A DNA stretch of 64,000 nt from Micromonospora sp. MA102 (GTDB lineage: Bacteria; Actinomycetota; Actinomycetes; Mycobacteriales; Micromonosporaceae), in the NCBI RefSeq assembly GCF_025460765.1, contig NZ_JAMWEG010000006.1, positions 62,001-126,000 of the forward strand, written 5' to 3'. Below are positions 54,501-61,893 of the stretch, in pieces. Below the pieces are notes generated by a model. It ran no database searches, was not told the DNA's origin, and worked only from the letters and a program-made list of their open reading frames with translations. Each line of letters opens with the position of its first letter. Position 1 is the first letter of the stretch. The translations under genes and the position numbers were made by a program.

Positions 54501-54822
54501 CACGCCGGAACGGCTGCCCCTGACGACGGCCCGGCCGATGCCCGACCTCGACGACACGAACACGGCCCGGGCCGGCACGACGATGGCCCTGCCCGTGGCA
54601 CTGGACCGGCTGGCGGGCTCCACGGCCGCACCCAACCGGACGCTCGCCGTGTCGGCCTCGTTCGACGACGGGCGGACGTGGGTCACGCTGCCGGTGCACC
54701 GGGATGTCGCCCTCGTCAAGCACCCGCGACGGCCCGGCTTCGTCTCGCTGCGCCTGACGGCCACCGACACCGCCGGCAACTCGGTGACCCAGACGATCCA
54801 GCGGGCCTACCGGATCGCCTGA
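51586..54822 (+). CDS. Secreted S8 subtilisin-family serine protease, 1078 aa
   Basis: The protein starts with a twin-basic signal (MRRRQRRALTAGVLATALAVAG, cleaved near ADAQ) and an N-terminal pro-region. A subtilase domain follows with D229 (VLDTGIDANHPD), H261 (GHGTHVAST), the oxyanion N in AAGNEG and S425 (GTSMATPHVAG). The remaining 600 residues are beta-rich domains, starting near TLALSIASAPAGMVTVSPANLMVPAGG (a Fn3-like domain). The GTG at 51586 has GGAGAGG 5 nt upstream; longer in-frame extensions lie over the divergent promoter. It degrades extracellular protein, and large tails such as this usually aid substrate or surface binding. Confidence 0.92.
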   Translation: MRRRQRRALTAGVLATALAVAGLTAPSADAQERPAPTASGTSTGGTFTLITGDRVSLGADGRPDIQRAPGRADMRFVSTREGGHQYVVPVDAVPLLHDGRLDRRLFDLTTLGEFGYDDRTPELPLLVAYPEDAAAQARSATVGGAGRVRADLPAAHALAVRADIDDRVTLWSSLTRGTPSERTLAAGVTHVWLDGKRRVSLEHSVPHIGAPAAWQAGFDGTGVTVGVLDTGIDANHPDFAGHLAEVRDFTGGNDPADNVGHGTHVASTIVGSGAASGGRSRGVAPGAKLLVGKVCATYDCQDSDIITAMQWAAPMARVVNLSVGGTDTPGLDPLETAVQDLSTRYGTLFVVAAGNEGKPKSVSSPATADDALAVAAVDADDQRAYFSSKGPRLGDNHIKPEISAPGVDIVAAAPGGDYASMSGTSMATPHVAGSAAILAGQHPDWSGPQLKAALMDSAQPAAENTLYEVGVGRVDIGRAVAQPIAAEVGAIDFPVQRWPHADDTPFTQVVGYRNTGTAPATLALSIASAPAGMVTVSPANLMVPAGGRAEATITVDTRVDAADGVYQGALVATGAGDLRVRTPFALNREIESYDVRIDQTGRDGGPATEYQTVAANLTTGEFTTLAGQPGGGILRLPKGRYALYSTIHEGDVSTLLVQPVLDVHGPVTEALDARTAKPIALTVPQRDAAPVSINVSANWNDGLRYPGVQLSGVSFGEIFFGRIGPAVAAPEFTATLGVGLARPGPDRSFRNSPYTYDLAYVRQGDMFTGLARTLSPKNLATVKATYRSQSSTATAVRFHRAASPDGPGPVGSSTSFDLPFRATEYYNTDGGIVWTSTFVEGDNLTTEESTFTPGRTYTQTWNAAPFGPTMGRAPALAPLAYAGRDGDTISVASPPLFGDATGRPASRDDLAVHLRLSRDGTEIATADSPYADFPVPPGRATYRLEATVTRGAPDTLSTSVSVAWTFTSAHTATPERLPLTTARPMPDLDDTNTARAGTTMALPVALDRLAGSTAAPNRTLAVSASFDDGRTWVTLPVHRDVALVKHPRRPGFVSLRLTATDTAGNSVTQTIQRAYRIA

Positions 54823-54831
54823 CTCCCGTCC

Positions 54832-54871
54832 GGGTCCGGGGCGGCGGCCGTGACGGCGCCGCCCCGGACCC
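54832..54871 (+). terminator. Strong terminator hairpin of the S8 protease gene
   Basis: A perfect 14-bp stem (GGGTCCGGGGCGGC and its complement) with a 12-nt loop begins 10 nt after the stop codon. Confidence 0.8.
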
Positions 54872-54936
54872 TGCCTCCGCTGATCAGCCGCATCCCCGAG
54901 CGCGTTCCGTGGGCGCCGTCCGAGGCCCACCTGCCG

Positions 54937-54942
54937 TACCGT
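54937..54942 (+). promoter_or_regulatory. -10 box TACCGT for the leaderless SnoaL-like gene
   Basis: TACCGT is followed by 7 nt and the ATG at 54950. An in-frame GTG overlaps the box itself and is therefore unlikely to be the start. Confidence 0.5.
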
Positions 54943-54949
54943 GACGGCC

Positions 54950-55273
54950 ATGACGGAGGCAGCGGCCAGAGCCCACGTCGCGCGCTTCAACACCGCGGTC
55001 ACCAGCGGTGACTGGGCGCCGTTCCTCGACGCCCTGCATCCCCACGCGATCATGACCTTCGTCGGGCGGGCCGTCGGACCACAGCGGGGACGCGACGCCA
55101 TCGCGATCGCCTACGCCGAACAGCCGCCCGACGACACCATCCGGGTCAACGGCATCCGCTCCGACGGCGACCGCGACGTCATCACCTTCGCCTGGTCGCG
55201 CGGCGGCACCGGCACACTGACGCTCGGCTACAGCGGCGGCCGGGTCGCCGAGCTGATCGTCCAGTTCGACTGA
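54950..55273 (+). CDS. SnoaL/NTF2-like fold protein
   Basis: This 107-aa protein has an NTF2-type cone fold pattern: AHVARFNTAVTSGDWAPFLDALHPHAIMTFVGRAVGPQRGRDAIAIAYAEQPP and a final GRVAELIVQFD. The family includes SnoaL polyketide cyclases and many small binding proteins, so no reaction can be assigned. The start is leaderless. It stands alone between the protease terminator and a convergent gene. Confidence 0.8.
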   Translation: MTEAAARAHVARFNTAVTSGDWAPFLDALHPHAIMTFVGRAVGPQRGRDAIAIAYAEQPPDDTIRVNGIRSDGDRDVITFAWSRGGTGTLTLGYSGGRVAELIVQFD

Positions 55274-55313
55274 CCGCCGCCCGCCCCGGGGTGGGTGTCG
55301 AGCTCAGCCGTTC

Positions 55314-55784
55314 CTACCCGGCGGGGCGGGGTTCCAGGACCACCACGGCGGTCTCGGACGACCGGAGCGCCGCCTGCGCGTCGAGGTTCGCCTCAATCTC
55401 GCGCCAGCGGGCCCACAGCCGCGACCGCTCGTCGCCCGTCGCGGCGCGCCCGCGGACGAGCCGCCGCCCGCCGACCAGGTCGACAGCCGCCTCCGGATGC
55501 GCCTGCAGGTTGAGCCACCAGGCGGGCTCGCCCTCACCCCAGCCGTTCATCGCCAGCGTGAACAGATTGGGCCCGTCCTCCAGGTACGCGACGATGACGC
55601 TGCGCTGCTGGCCGGTGCGGCGCCCGGTCGTGGACAGCCGCAGGGTGCCCCAGCGGTCGGCCCGCGGCCGCCAGAGGACCCGTCCCCGGAAGGCCCGGTA
55701 CAGACCCCGGTGCACCGACCAGGCCAGCCGGATGAACCACCGCGGCGGAAGCTTCGGCTTCCCTGCCCGATCCTCGACCGACAT
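55314..55784 (-). CDS. Deazaflavin (F420)-dependent nitroreductase/quinone-reductase-family protein
   Basis: This 156-aa protein matches the DDN/FDOR-A split-barrel family: WFIRLAWSVHRGLYRAFRGRVLWRPRADRWGTLRLSTTGRRTGQQRSVIVAYLEDGPNLFTLAMNGWGEGEPAWWLNLQAHPEAAV. The family uses reduced F420 to reduce quinones, nitroimidazoles or coumarins. GGAGG precedes the ATG at 55784; an earlier in-frame ATG lacks a ribosome site. It is consistent with F420 use by this organism. Confidence 0.85.
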   Translation of the reverse strand: MSVEDRAGKPKLPPRWFIRLAWSVHRGLYRAFRGRVLWRPRADRWGTLRLSTTGRRTGQQRSVIVAYLEDGPNLFTLAMNGWGEGEPAWWLNLQAHPEAAVDLVGGRRLVRGRAATGDERSRLWARWREIEANLDAQAALRSSETAVVVLEPRPAG

Positions 55785-55892
55785 GACGACCTCCAACGCC
55801 GACAACGGCGATGGTACGAACAGGACGCCACCCGCGGTACCGGGCGGACCGGCGGCGTCGGGTGACCGGTCGTCCACCGCGCCCGTGTGGCG

Positions 55893-56411
55893 TCAGCCGA
55901 TCAACGGGCGGCTGACGACGCTGTCGGTGCGGCCGCTCAGCTCCCGGTCCAGGGTCTCCTGCGCGTCGCGCATCGCCTCGGCGTACCGGGGTTCGGCGAG
56001 CCGCCGCATTCCCACCTCGGGTGCGACGTCCTCGACCACCGCGCTGATCCACCAGATGTTGCCGAACGGGTCGCGCACCCGGCCGCCCCGCTGGCCGAAG
56101 GCGTGGGTGGCCGGTGCGGTGACCACGCGGGCTCCGGCGGCGATCGCGCGCTCGGTCGCGGCGTCGGCGTCGGCGACGAAGACCCGCAGCAGCGACGGCA
56201 TGGCCGGCCAGTCCGGTTGCTGGTCGAAGGCGAGCAGGATGGTGTCGCCGACGCGGATCTCGGCGTGGCCGATGGTCCCGTCCTCCAGCCGTACCCGCGC
56301 CAGCTCGACCCCGCCGAACACGGCGGTGACGAAGTCCAGCAACTGGCCGGTGTCCGGGGTGACGATCCACGGCGCGGCGGTCGTGTAGCCGGCGGGTGCG
56401 GTGCTGCTCAT
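55893..56411 (-). CDS. VOC-family (PhnB-like) protein with C-terminal extension
   Basis: This 172-aa protein has one glyoxalase-like domain. ATPWIVTPDTG-type sequence (AAPWIVTPDTGQLLDFVTAVFGGVELARVR) leads to FAFGQRGGRVRDPFGNIWWIS-like sequence (HAFGQRGGRVRDPFGNIWWIS). A C-terminal helical tail follows, EPRYAEAMRDAQETLDREL. GAGGAGA precedes the ATG. It is divergent from the YafY-type regulator, a typical pairing for local control. The substrate is not known. Confidence 0.88.
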   Translation of the reverse strand: MSSTAPAGYTTAAPWIVTPDTGQLLDFVTAVFGGVELARVRLEDGTIGHAEIRVGDTILLAFDQQPDWPAMPSLLRVFVADADAATERAIAAGARVVTAPATHAFGQRGGRVRDPFGNIWWISAVVEDVAPEVGMRRLAEPRYAEAMRDAQETLDRELSGRTDSVVSRPLIG

Positions 56412-56460
56412 GGTGAATCTCCTCGTGTCGAAGCGAACTGCGCCCACCGTAGATCGCGTA

Positions 56461-56479
56461 TAGGTCAGTTTCCGTCCTA
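56461..56479. promoter_or_regulatory. Imperfect inverted repeat, candidate YafY operator
   Basis: TAGGTC-AGTTTCC-GTCCTA has 6-bp arms with one mismatch, placed 50 bp from the VOC start and 22 bp from the regulator start. It overlaps where the divergent promoters should be. Confidence 0.45.
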
Positions 56480-56488
56480 GTCGAGCGG

Positions 56489-56494
56489 CACAAT
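56489..56494 (+). promoter_or_regulatory. -10 box CACAAT for the leaderless YafY-type gene
   Basis: CACAAT is followed by 7 nt and the ATG at 56502. An upstream in-frame ATG at 56493 overlaps the box and is disfavoured. Confidence 0.45.
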
Positions 56495-56501
56495 GGCGGC
56501 C

Positions 56502-57467
56502 ATGTCCGACGCGCGTGCCCGCCTGCTCTCCCTGCTGTCGCTGTTGCAGACCCCCCGGCTGTGGTCGGGGAGTGAACTGGCGGGGCGACTCGGGGTGTCC
56601 GGCCGCACCGTGCGGCGCGACATCGACCGGCTACGCGAGCTCGGCTATCCGGTGCACGCCGAGCAGGGCGGGATGGGCGGGTACCGGCTGACCGCCGGCG
56701 CGGCGATGCCGCCGCTGCTGCTGGAGGACGACGAGGCGGTCGCCGTGGCCATCGGGCTGCGCACGGCCGCGGCGCAGCCGGTGACCGGCGTGGACGAGGC
56801 GGCGGTGCGCGCGATGGGCAAGCTGCTCCAGGTCCTGCCGGCCCGGCTGCGGCGCCGGGTCGACACGCTGACCACCTCCACTGTGACCCACCCGTTCTCA
56901 GTCGCCGGGGAGGCGGTGGACCCCGACGCGCTGGTCGCCGCCGCCGCGGCGATCGCCAACCACGAACGGCTGCGGTTCCGGCACCGCGACGAGGGCCGGC
57001 ACGTCGAGCCGCGCGCCCTGGTCACGGCGGGCCGGCGCTGGTACCTGCTCGCGTTCGACCTCGACCGCGACGACTGGCGGACCTTCCGGTTGGACCGGGT
57101 CACGGCGGTGGCCGCGACCGGTGCCCGGGCGGCCACGAGGGACGTACCCGGGGGAGACGTCGCCGCGTTCGTCGCCGAGCGGACCATGCGGATGGCCCCG
57201 ACGTACCGGGCCGACGTCGTGATCCACGCGCCGGCCGCCCAGGTCGTGGACCGGCTGGGTGGGCCCCCGCCGGGCACCCTGAGCGACCAGCCGGACGGCA
57301 CCTGCCGGTGGCTCGCGCCGCCGGACACCCTCGAATGGCATGCGCTCCGGTTGGCGTCGATCGGGCTGCCGTTCGACGTCGACGGCCCGCCGGAGCTGGC
57401 CGATCACCTCCGGTCGACGGCGGCGCTGTTCCAGGCCGCCACGGCCGGACCCAGTCGGTCCGGGTAG
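56502..57467 (+). CDS. YafY-family regulator (DeoR-type HTH plus WYL domain)
   Basis: This 321-aa regulator has an N-terminal winged helix (LWSGSELAGRLGVSGRTVRRDIDRLRELGYPVHAEQGGMGGYRL, about residues 20-65) and a WYL domain (RWYLLAFDLDRDDWRTFRLDRVTAV). A WCX C-terminal extension follows. WYL domains sense nucleic acids or small ligands. The divergent VOC gene and the inverted repeat between them suggest it controls that gene. The start is leaderless. Confidence 0.92.
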   Translation: MSDARARLLSLLSLLQTPRLWSGSELAGRLGVSGRTVRRDIDRLRELGYPVHAEQGGMGGYRLTAGAAMPPLLLEDDEAVAVAIGLRTAAAQPVTGVDEAAVRAMGKLLQVLPARLRRRVDTLTTSTVTHPFSVAGEAVDPDALVAAAAAIANHERLRFRHRDEGRHVEPRALVTAGRRWYLLAFDLDRDDWRTFRLDRVTAVAATGARAATRDVPGGDVAAFVAERTMRMAPTYRADVVIHAPAAQVVDRLGGPPPGTLSDQPDGTCRWLAPPDTLEWHALRLASIGLPFDVDGPPELADHLRSTAALFQAATAGPSRSG

Positions 57468-57492
57468 CGCGCCAGGCTGCTCGGACGCCGGG

Positions 57493-57498
57493 TAGCTT
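57493..57498 (+). promoter_or_regulatory. -10 box TAGCTT for the leaderless OsmC gene
   Basis: TAGCTT is followed by 6 nt and the ATG, without a Shine-Dalgarno, only 30 nt after the YafY-type stop. Confidence 0.5.
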
Positions 57499-57504
57499 TC
57501 TGTC

Positions 57505-57948
57505 ATGAGTGAGGACACCTTCCGCTCGGTGGAGATCGAGCGCACCAGCATGGGGAAGTACGTCGCGCGGAACATCCGCGGCGGGTCGATGGCGATGGGC
57601 ACGGGTGAGGACGGGGACTTCACGCCGGTGGAGCTGCTGCTGGCCGCCATCGGCGGCTGCACCGCGATCGACGTGGACTACATCACGAGCCGCCGCGCCG
57701 AACCGACCCGGTTCACCGTCGACGTCACGGGCGACAAGATCCGGGACGAGGCCGGCGGCAACCGGATGCAGAACCTCAAGGTCGAGTTCACCGTGACGTT
57801 TCCGCCGGGCGCCGACGGCGACAAGGCGCGCGAGGCGCTGCCCCGATCGCTGCAGCAGTCGCACGACCGGCTCTGCACCGTCTCCCGTACCGTCGAACTG
57901 GGGACTCCGGTCTCGACCGTCGAGGCCGCCGGCTCCGTCGAGGACTGA
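57505..57948 (+). CDS. OsmC-family peroxidase-like protein
   Basis: This 147-aa protein has both OsmC catalytic cysteines, in AAIGGCTAIDVDYI and DRLCTVSRTV. The usual GTGEDGDFTPVELLLAAIGGC lead-in, plus the final VELGTPVSTVE, complete the family. OsmC/Ohr enzymes reduce organic hydroperoxides with dihydrolipoamide. This shorter form is closer to YhfA-like OsmC proteins than to Ohr. It is leaderless and probably an independent unit. Confidence 0.9.
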   Translation: MSEDTFRSVEIERTSMGKYVARNIRGGSMAMGTGEDGDFTPVELLLAAIGGCTAIDVDYITSRRAEPTRFTVDVTGDKIRDEAGGNRMQNLKVEFTVTFPPGADGDKAREALPRSLQQSHDRLCTVSRTVELGTPVSTVEAAGSVED

Positions 57949-58045
57949 GGTTTCCCCAGGTTACCCGCGGTGCAGGCGGCCGCCTGGAAGCCCGCGTCCG
58001 ATGGCCGAACGGTTCATTGCTGCCGCGCTCCCAGGGGCGTAGAGA

Positions 58046-58065
58046 TGGTGACAGAGTCGTCACCA
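58046..58065. promoter_or_regulatory. Inverted repeat in the leader of the M6-like protease gene
   Basis: TGGTGACAGAGTCGTCACCA has perfect 7-bp arms around 6 nt and ends 16 nt before the ATG, close to the GAGG ribosome site. It may be an operator or an RNA hairpin that limits translation. Confidence 0.5.
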
Positions 58066-58081
58066 GCATCCAGAGGCCATC

Positions 58082-60424
58082 ATGATGCGCAGAGCCGGCA
58101 CCTTCCTCGTGGTCCTCGTCGTCGCCCTCGGCCTCGCTGCGCCGGCGCTGGCCGCGCCGTACCCCTCCCCGCCGCACGACTTCTCCCACCCCGGTACCAC
58201 GCACGTGAACCGGCCCCTGTTCAGTCATGCCGGTGGCCAGGCGGACCGGGCCCTCCTCGTGATCTACATCCGCTGGGACGACGTCGACTACCCGAGCGGC
58301 TTCGACGCGACGACGGTGGCCCGGCGCTACTTCGGCACCGGCTTCCCCAGCACCACCTTTCCGAGCGTCGGGGACTTCTTCCGGCGGTTGTCGTTCAACG
58401 ACCTGTTCGTCTTCCCGGCCTCGGAGTCGCAGGGGATCGCCCAGGACGGTGTCGTGCAGGTGCACTATCCGGGGACGAAGGCGCAGTTCCTGGCCAGCTC
58501 GATCCCGCAGCGCAACAGGACGTTGCTCGAGCTCGCCGACCCGTTCTTCGACTACTCGACCTACGACGTCGACGGGAACGGCCGACTCGACAACCAGGAG
58601 ATCATCGTCAACATGCTCGAGGCCGAACCCAGCCTCCCCCTGGGGCAGGGCTGCGGGCTGAACAGCGGCGTCGCCGCCGTCACGCTGGACGGCACCAACC
58701 TGAACGCCCTGCAGGTGCCGTTGGTCAACACCGCGACCAACCTGATCACGATCATCCACGAGAACGGCCACGCCCTGACCGACATGGCGGACCTCTACGG
58801 CTTCGGCGCCGGGCGGCTCGACTTCGCCGGGCCGACCTGCAGCCTGCCGGACACGACCCTGTTCGCACCGAATTCCTGGACGAAGATGCACCTGGGCTGG
58901 ACCACGCCGGCCGTGGTGGAGACCGACGGCTTCTACGACATCCGGCGGGCCGACACCACGGGGGACTCCTTCATCCTGTACGACCCCGCCGACGGCACGA
59001 ACGACTACTTCATGGTGGAGAACCGCGAGCGGACGCCGGGCACCTACGACCAGGGCGCGAGTGACTCCGGGCTCGTCATCTGGCGCGTCAACGACAACTC
59101 GTTGGGCGTCGCCAACGGTCTGCGGCCGATCGAGCCGATGCTGCCCGACGGCACGACGACCCCCACGAACAACTACGGCGGGTCGAGCCGGGACGCCTGG
59201 GATCCCTCCGACCCGGACACCCCGCAGCGGACGATGGCGCGGGAGTGGGCCGATGGCACGCCGTCGGGTGTGGCGGTCCGTGCGATCGGGCCCAGGGGCG
59301 AGACGATCCGGGCGTACTTCGACGTGCCGGGTCCGGGCGTCCTGGTCGACACCTACCCGCTGGACCGGGCCGGCCCGGTCCGCGCCGTCGCGGCGGGCAG
59401 CCGGACGATCGACGTGCCCATCATGAACACCGCCGAGTCCGGCTGCGACACGTTCTTCGTCGAGCCCGTGAACCTGCCGCCCGGCTGGACGATGACCAGG
59501 GGCGCGCGGATCCTCTGCGCCGGGGAGACCGCCCTCGCCCGGACAACCCTCACCCCGGACGCCGGCGCGGCCGTCGGGACGTACGACATCGCGATCCGAG
59601 GCTGGAGCCAGACCAACTCCGCCGTCGTGACGACCTCCCCGTTGACGGTCGAGGTCGCGCTCAGAACCACCCGGCTCGACCTCGCCGGAGTGCTCGCGCT
59701 GGCGCCGGCCGGCGCCACGCCCACCTTCTCCGCCAGGCTCGCGCCCGAGGACGACGCCAGGGTCGGTGTCGCGGGAGCCAGCGTGACGTTCACTCTCACT
59801 CACGAGGGCGTCGTGGCGTTCACCGCCATCGCCACGACCGACACGACCGGCACGGCGACGGTCACCGCTCCGCCGGATCTGCCTGCCGGCACCTACCAGC
59901 TCACCGTCGAGACCCAGCGCGTCGGCCAGTTCGCGCCCGCGACATCGACGGTTCCGGTGGTGATCCGTCCGCCCGCCGACCTGATCCAGGACATCGCCGA
60001 CCAGCTCACCGCCATGCTTCCGTCCGCCACGCCGGCGGTGCGGTCAGCCCTGCTCTCGGCACGCGACGAGCTCATCGGCAACCACGGCGGCGCCGCACGC
60101 AACGGTGCCCTGGACGCGTTGCTGGCCGGGAACGCGGTCGCCGCCGTCACCAAGCTCGGGCATGCGACGTCGCACCTGCTCACCGCGCAGTCGCGGGGCG
60201 CGTCGTCGAGCACGCAGCTGCAGCAGATCGGGCTCACCGGCGAATCGATCGCCAGGACCGAACTGGCGCGGGCACAGGTGGCCAGCCCGGAGTCGACCAC
60301 GGAACTCGCGAGGATCGCCGGTCTGATCGCCGACGGCCGCGACCAGCTGCGGACGGCGAACTACGACGAGGCGCTCGCGAGCTTCAAGCAGGCGGTGGTC
60401 GGGGCCGCGAGCCTGCTGCGGTGA
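58082..60424 (+). CDS. Secreted M6-like metallopeptidase with EF-hand loop and Ig-like tail
   Basis: This 780-aa protein has a signal peptide (MMRRAGTFLVVLVVALGLAAPALAA). Its catalytic domain holds HENGHALTDMADLYGFG (H226, E227, H230; HExxH with the DLYG follow-up of M6 immune inhibitor A proteases). A canonical calcium-binding EF-hand loop, DVDGNGRLDNQE (residues 162-173), lies just before it. The C-terminal half has an Ig-like strand set (TLTHEGVVAFTAIATTDTTGTATVTAPPDLPAGTYQLTV) and a final helical segment. GAGG precedes the ATG pair. It likely acts on proteins or glycoproteins outside the cell; the substrate is unknown. Confidence 0.85.
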   Translation: MMRRAGTFLVVLVVALGLAAPALAAPYPSPPHDFSHPGTTHVNRPLFSHAGGQADRALLVIYIRWDDVDYPSGFDATTVARRYFGTGFPSTTFPSVGDFFRRLSFNDLFVFPASESQGIAQDGVVQVHYPGTKAQFLASSIPQRNRTLLELADPFFDYSTYDVDGNGRLDNQEIIVNMLEAEPSLPLGQGCGLNSGVAAVTLDGTNLNALQVPLVNTATNLITIIHENGHALTDMADLYGFGAGRLDFAGPTCSLPDTTLFAPNSWTKMHLGWTTPAVVETDGFYDIRRADTTGDSFILYDPADGTNDYFMVENRERTPGTYDQGASDSGLVIWRVNDNSLGVANGLRPIEPMLPDGTTTPTNNYGGSSRDAWDPSDPDTPQRTMAREWADGTPSGVAVRAIGPRGETIRAYFDVPGPGVLVDTYPLDRAGPVRAVAAGSRTIDVPIMNTAESGCDTFFVEPVNLPPGWTMTRGARILCAGETALARTTLTPDAGAAVGTYDIAIRGWSQTNSAVVTTSPLTVEVALRTTRLDLAGVLALAPAGATPTFSARLAPEDDARVGVAGASVTFTLTHEGVVAFTAIATTDTTGTATVTAPPDLPAGTYQLTVETQRVGQFAPATSTVPVVIRPPADLIQDIADQLTAMLPSATPAVRSALLSARDELIGNHGGAARNGALDALLAGNAVAAVTKLGHATSHLLTAQSRGASSSTQLQQIGLTGESIARTELARAQVASPESTTELARIAGLIADGRDQLRTANYDEALASFKQAVVGAASLLR

Positions 60425-60427
60425 CCG

Positions 60428-60454
60428 GGTGTGCCGGCGGAGGGCCGGCACGCC
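60428..60454. terminator. Convergent terminator between the M6-like and D,D-carboxypeptidase genes
   Basis: GTGCCGGC and GCCGGCAC form an 8-bp core stem, extended to about 11 bp by outer pairs with one wobble, around a 5-nt loop. It lies 4 nt after the M6-like stop. Confidence 0.65.
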
Positions 60455-60490
60455 GTACCACCGCACCGCGGAGCGGCGACCGCGCCCCGG

Positions 60491-61774
60491 TCAGCGGTGC
60501 CGGCGGATGCGGTCCCAGGTGCCGGGGGCATCGAGCCGTACGCCCGACTGGAGCGGGGTCGTGACGGGCTTGCCGCCGCCGGCGGCGGCGCTGACCCGGC
60601 CGTGTGCGGATCCGGCGGGCAGCTCGGCCGGCACGGCCGGGATCTCGGTGGCCAGCTTGACCCGGAGGCCGGGCCAGCCGACCACGGAGAGGTCCTTCGT
60701 GGCGGTCAGCGTGGTCTCGGCACCGAACGGCCCGCGGACCGTGGCGACCGGATCGCCGGCCCGGACGGCCGGGTACAGCTTGATCGCGGCGTTGACGCTG
60801 CGGATCAGCGAGCGGGTCACCCGGAAGACCCGCTCCAGCTGCACCGGGGTGTCGGCGCCGGGCTGCCCGAGGACGGCGCCCACGACGGTGATCTTCCGGC
60901 CGCCCACGGTGACGACGAACGCGAAGGACAAGCAGCCGCCGGCCTCGTCGGTGGACCCGGTCTTGATCCCCACGACGCCGTCCCGGCCCACGAGCGAGTT
61001 GTAGTTCCGCACCTCGCCGGCGACGGGCAGGGTGGCCTTCTTCTGGGCCACGATCTCCGCGAACGCGGGCAGCGCCATCGCCTTGCGGGCGACGATCACC
61101 TGGTCGGCGGCGGTGCTGACGGTCTCCGGACTGAGCCCGGACGGATCGGTGTAGCGGGTGTTCTTCATGCCGAGCTCGGCGGCCGTGTCGTTCATCTTGT
61201 CGACGAACGCGCCGATGCTGCCGGCGTCCCAGGCGGCGAGGATCCGCGCCATGTTGTTCGCCGACGGCAGCAGCACCGCCTGGAGGGCCTGGCGCTCGGT
61301 GAAGACGGCGCCCGCGGCGACCCGGACGAGGGACTCGCCGCGCGCCAGCTCGCTCGGGTAGGCGGCCGCCTGCGCCGCGCTGACCGTGAGTTTCGGCCCG
61401 TGCTCGCCCCGGTCGAGGGGGTGTTCGGTCAGGATGACGTAGGCGGTCATCACCTTGGCCACGCTGCCGATGGGCAGCGGCTCGTCGCCGCCGGAGGTGC
61501 CCAGGGACCCGACACCCTCCACGAAGAGGGCGGCCTGCCCGGACTGCGGCCACGGCACCCTGGGCGCCGTGCCGGGGATGACCGTCGACGCGGCCAGCGT
61601 CCGCGTGACGGTCGGCGCGGGCAGCGGGTGGCGCAGCGGTTCGACCGCCACCAGCACGACGGCGGCCAGGAGCAGGGTCGTCAGGATGCTGACCAGCACC
61701 GGGAGTCGCCGCCGCCGGGGGCGGGGCGGCGGCGGTACCGCTGGGATCACCTGGGTCGTCGCAGAGTCGAGCAT
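60491..61774 (-). CDS. D-alanyl-D-alanine carboxypeptidase (S11), membrane-anchored
   Basis: This 427-aa penicillin-binding protein has a Pro/Arg-rich cytosolic N-terminus and one membrane helix (VLVSILTTLLLAAVVLVAV, residues 27-45). The S11 motifs are S104-x-x-K107 (IGSVAK), S171-A-N (LPSANN) and K271-T-G (GIKTGST). It trims the terminal D-Ala of peptidoglycan stem peptides. The helix is N-terminal and there is no C-terminal amphipathic anchor as in DacA/DacC. GGGGGA precedes the ATG. A TTGACC-N18-TACCGA promoter is upstream. Confidence 0.93.
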   Translation of the reverse strand: MLDSATTQVIPAVPPPPRPRRRRLPVLVSILTTLLLAAVVLVAVEPLRHPLPAPTVTRTLAASTVIPGTAPRVPWPQSGQAALFVEGVGSLGTSGGDEPLPIGSVAKVMTAYVILTEHPLDRGEHGPKLTVSAAQAAAYPSELARGESLVRVAAGAVFTERQALQAVLLPSANNMARILAAWDAGSIGAFVDKMNDTAAELGMKNTRYTDPSGLSPETVSTAADQVIVARKAMALPAFAEIVAQKKATLPVAGEVRNYNSLVGRDGVVGIKTGSTDEAGGCLSFAFVVTVGGRKITVVGAVLGQPGADTPVQLERVFRVTRSLIRSVNAAIKLYPAVRAGDPVATVRGPFGAETTLTATKDLSVVGWPGLRVKLATEIPAVPAELPAGSAHGRVSAAAGGGKPVTTPLQSGVRLDAPGTWDRIRRHR

Positions 61775-61834
61775 GCTGATGTTTCTCCCCCGTGTGGTGC
61801 TGCGCGCGGCTCGGCGGCCGCCGGCGTGCTGATC

Positions 61835-61864
61835 TCGGTATCACCACTGCCGTCGCCGGGTCAA
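61835..61864 (-). promoter_or_regulatory. Candidate promoter of the D,D-carboxypeptidase gene
   Basis: On the minus strand TTGACC (61864-61859) and TACCGA (61840-61835) are separated by 18 bp, giving a leader of about 55 nt. Confidence 0.4.
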
Positions 61865-61893
61865 GCCGCCGGCAGCACCTGATCGGCGCGCTG

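Noticed and set aside
52102..55101. A 999-codon open frame opposite the S8 protease
   Set aside because: It is low-complexity Arg, Gly and Val-rich sequence with no motif, mirroring the subtilase gene with its visible catalytic triad.
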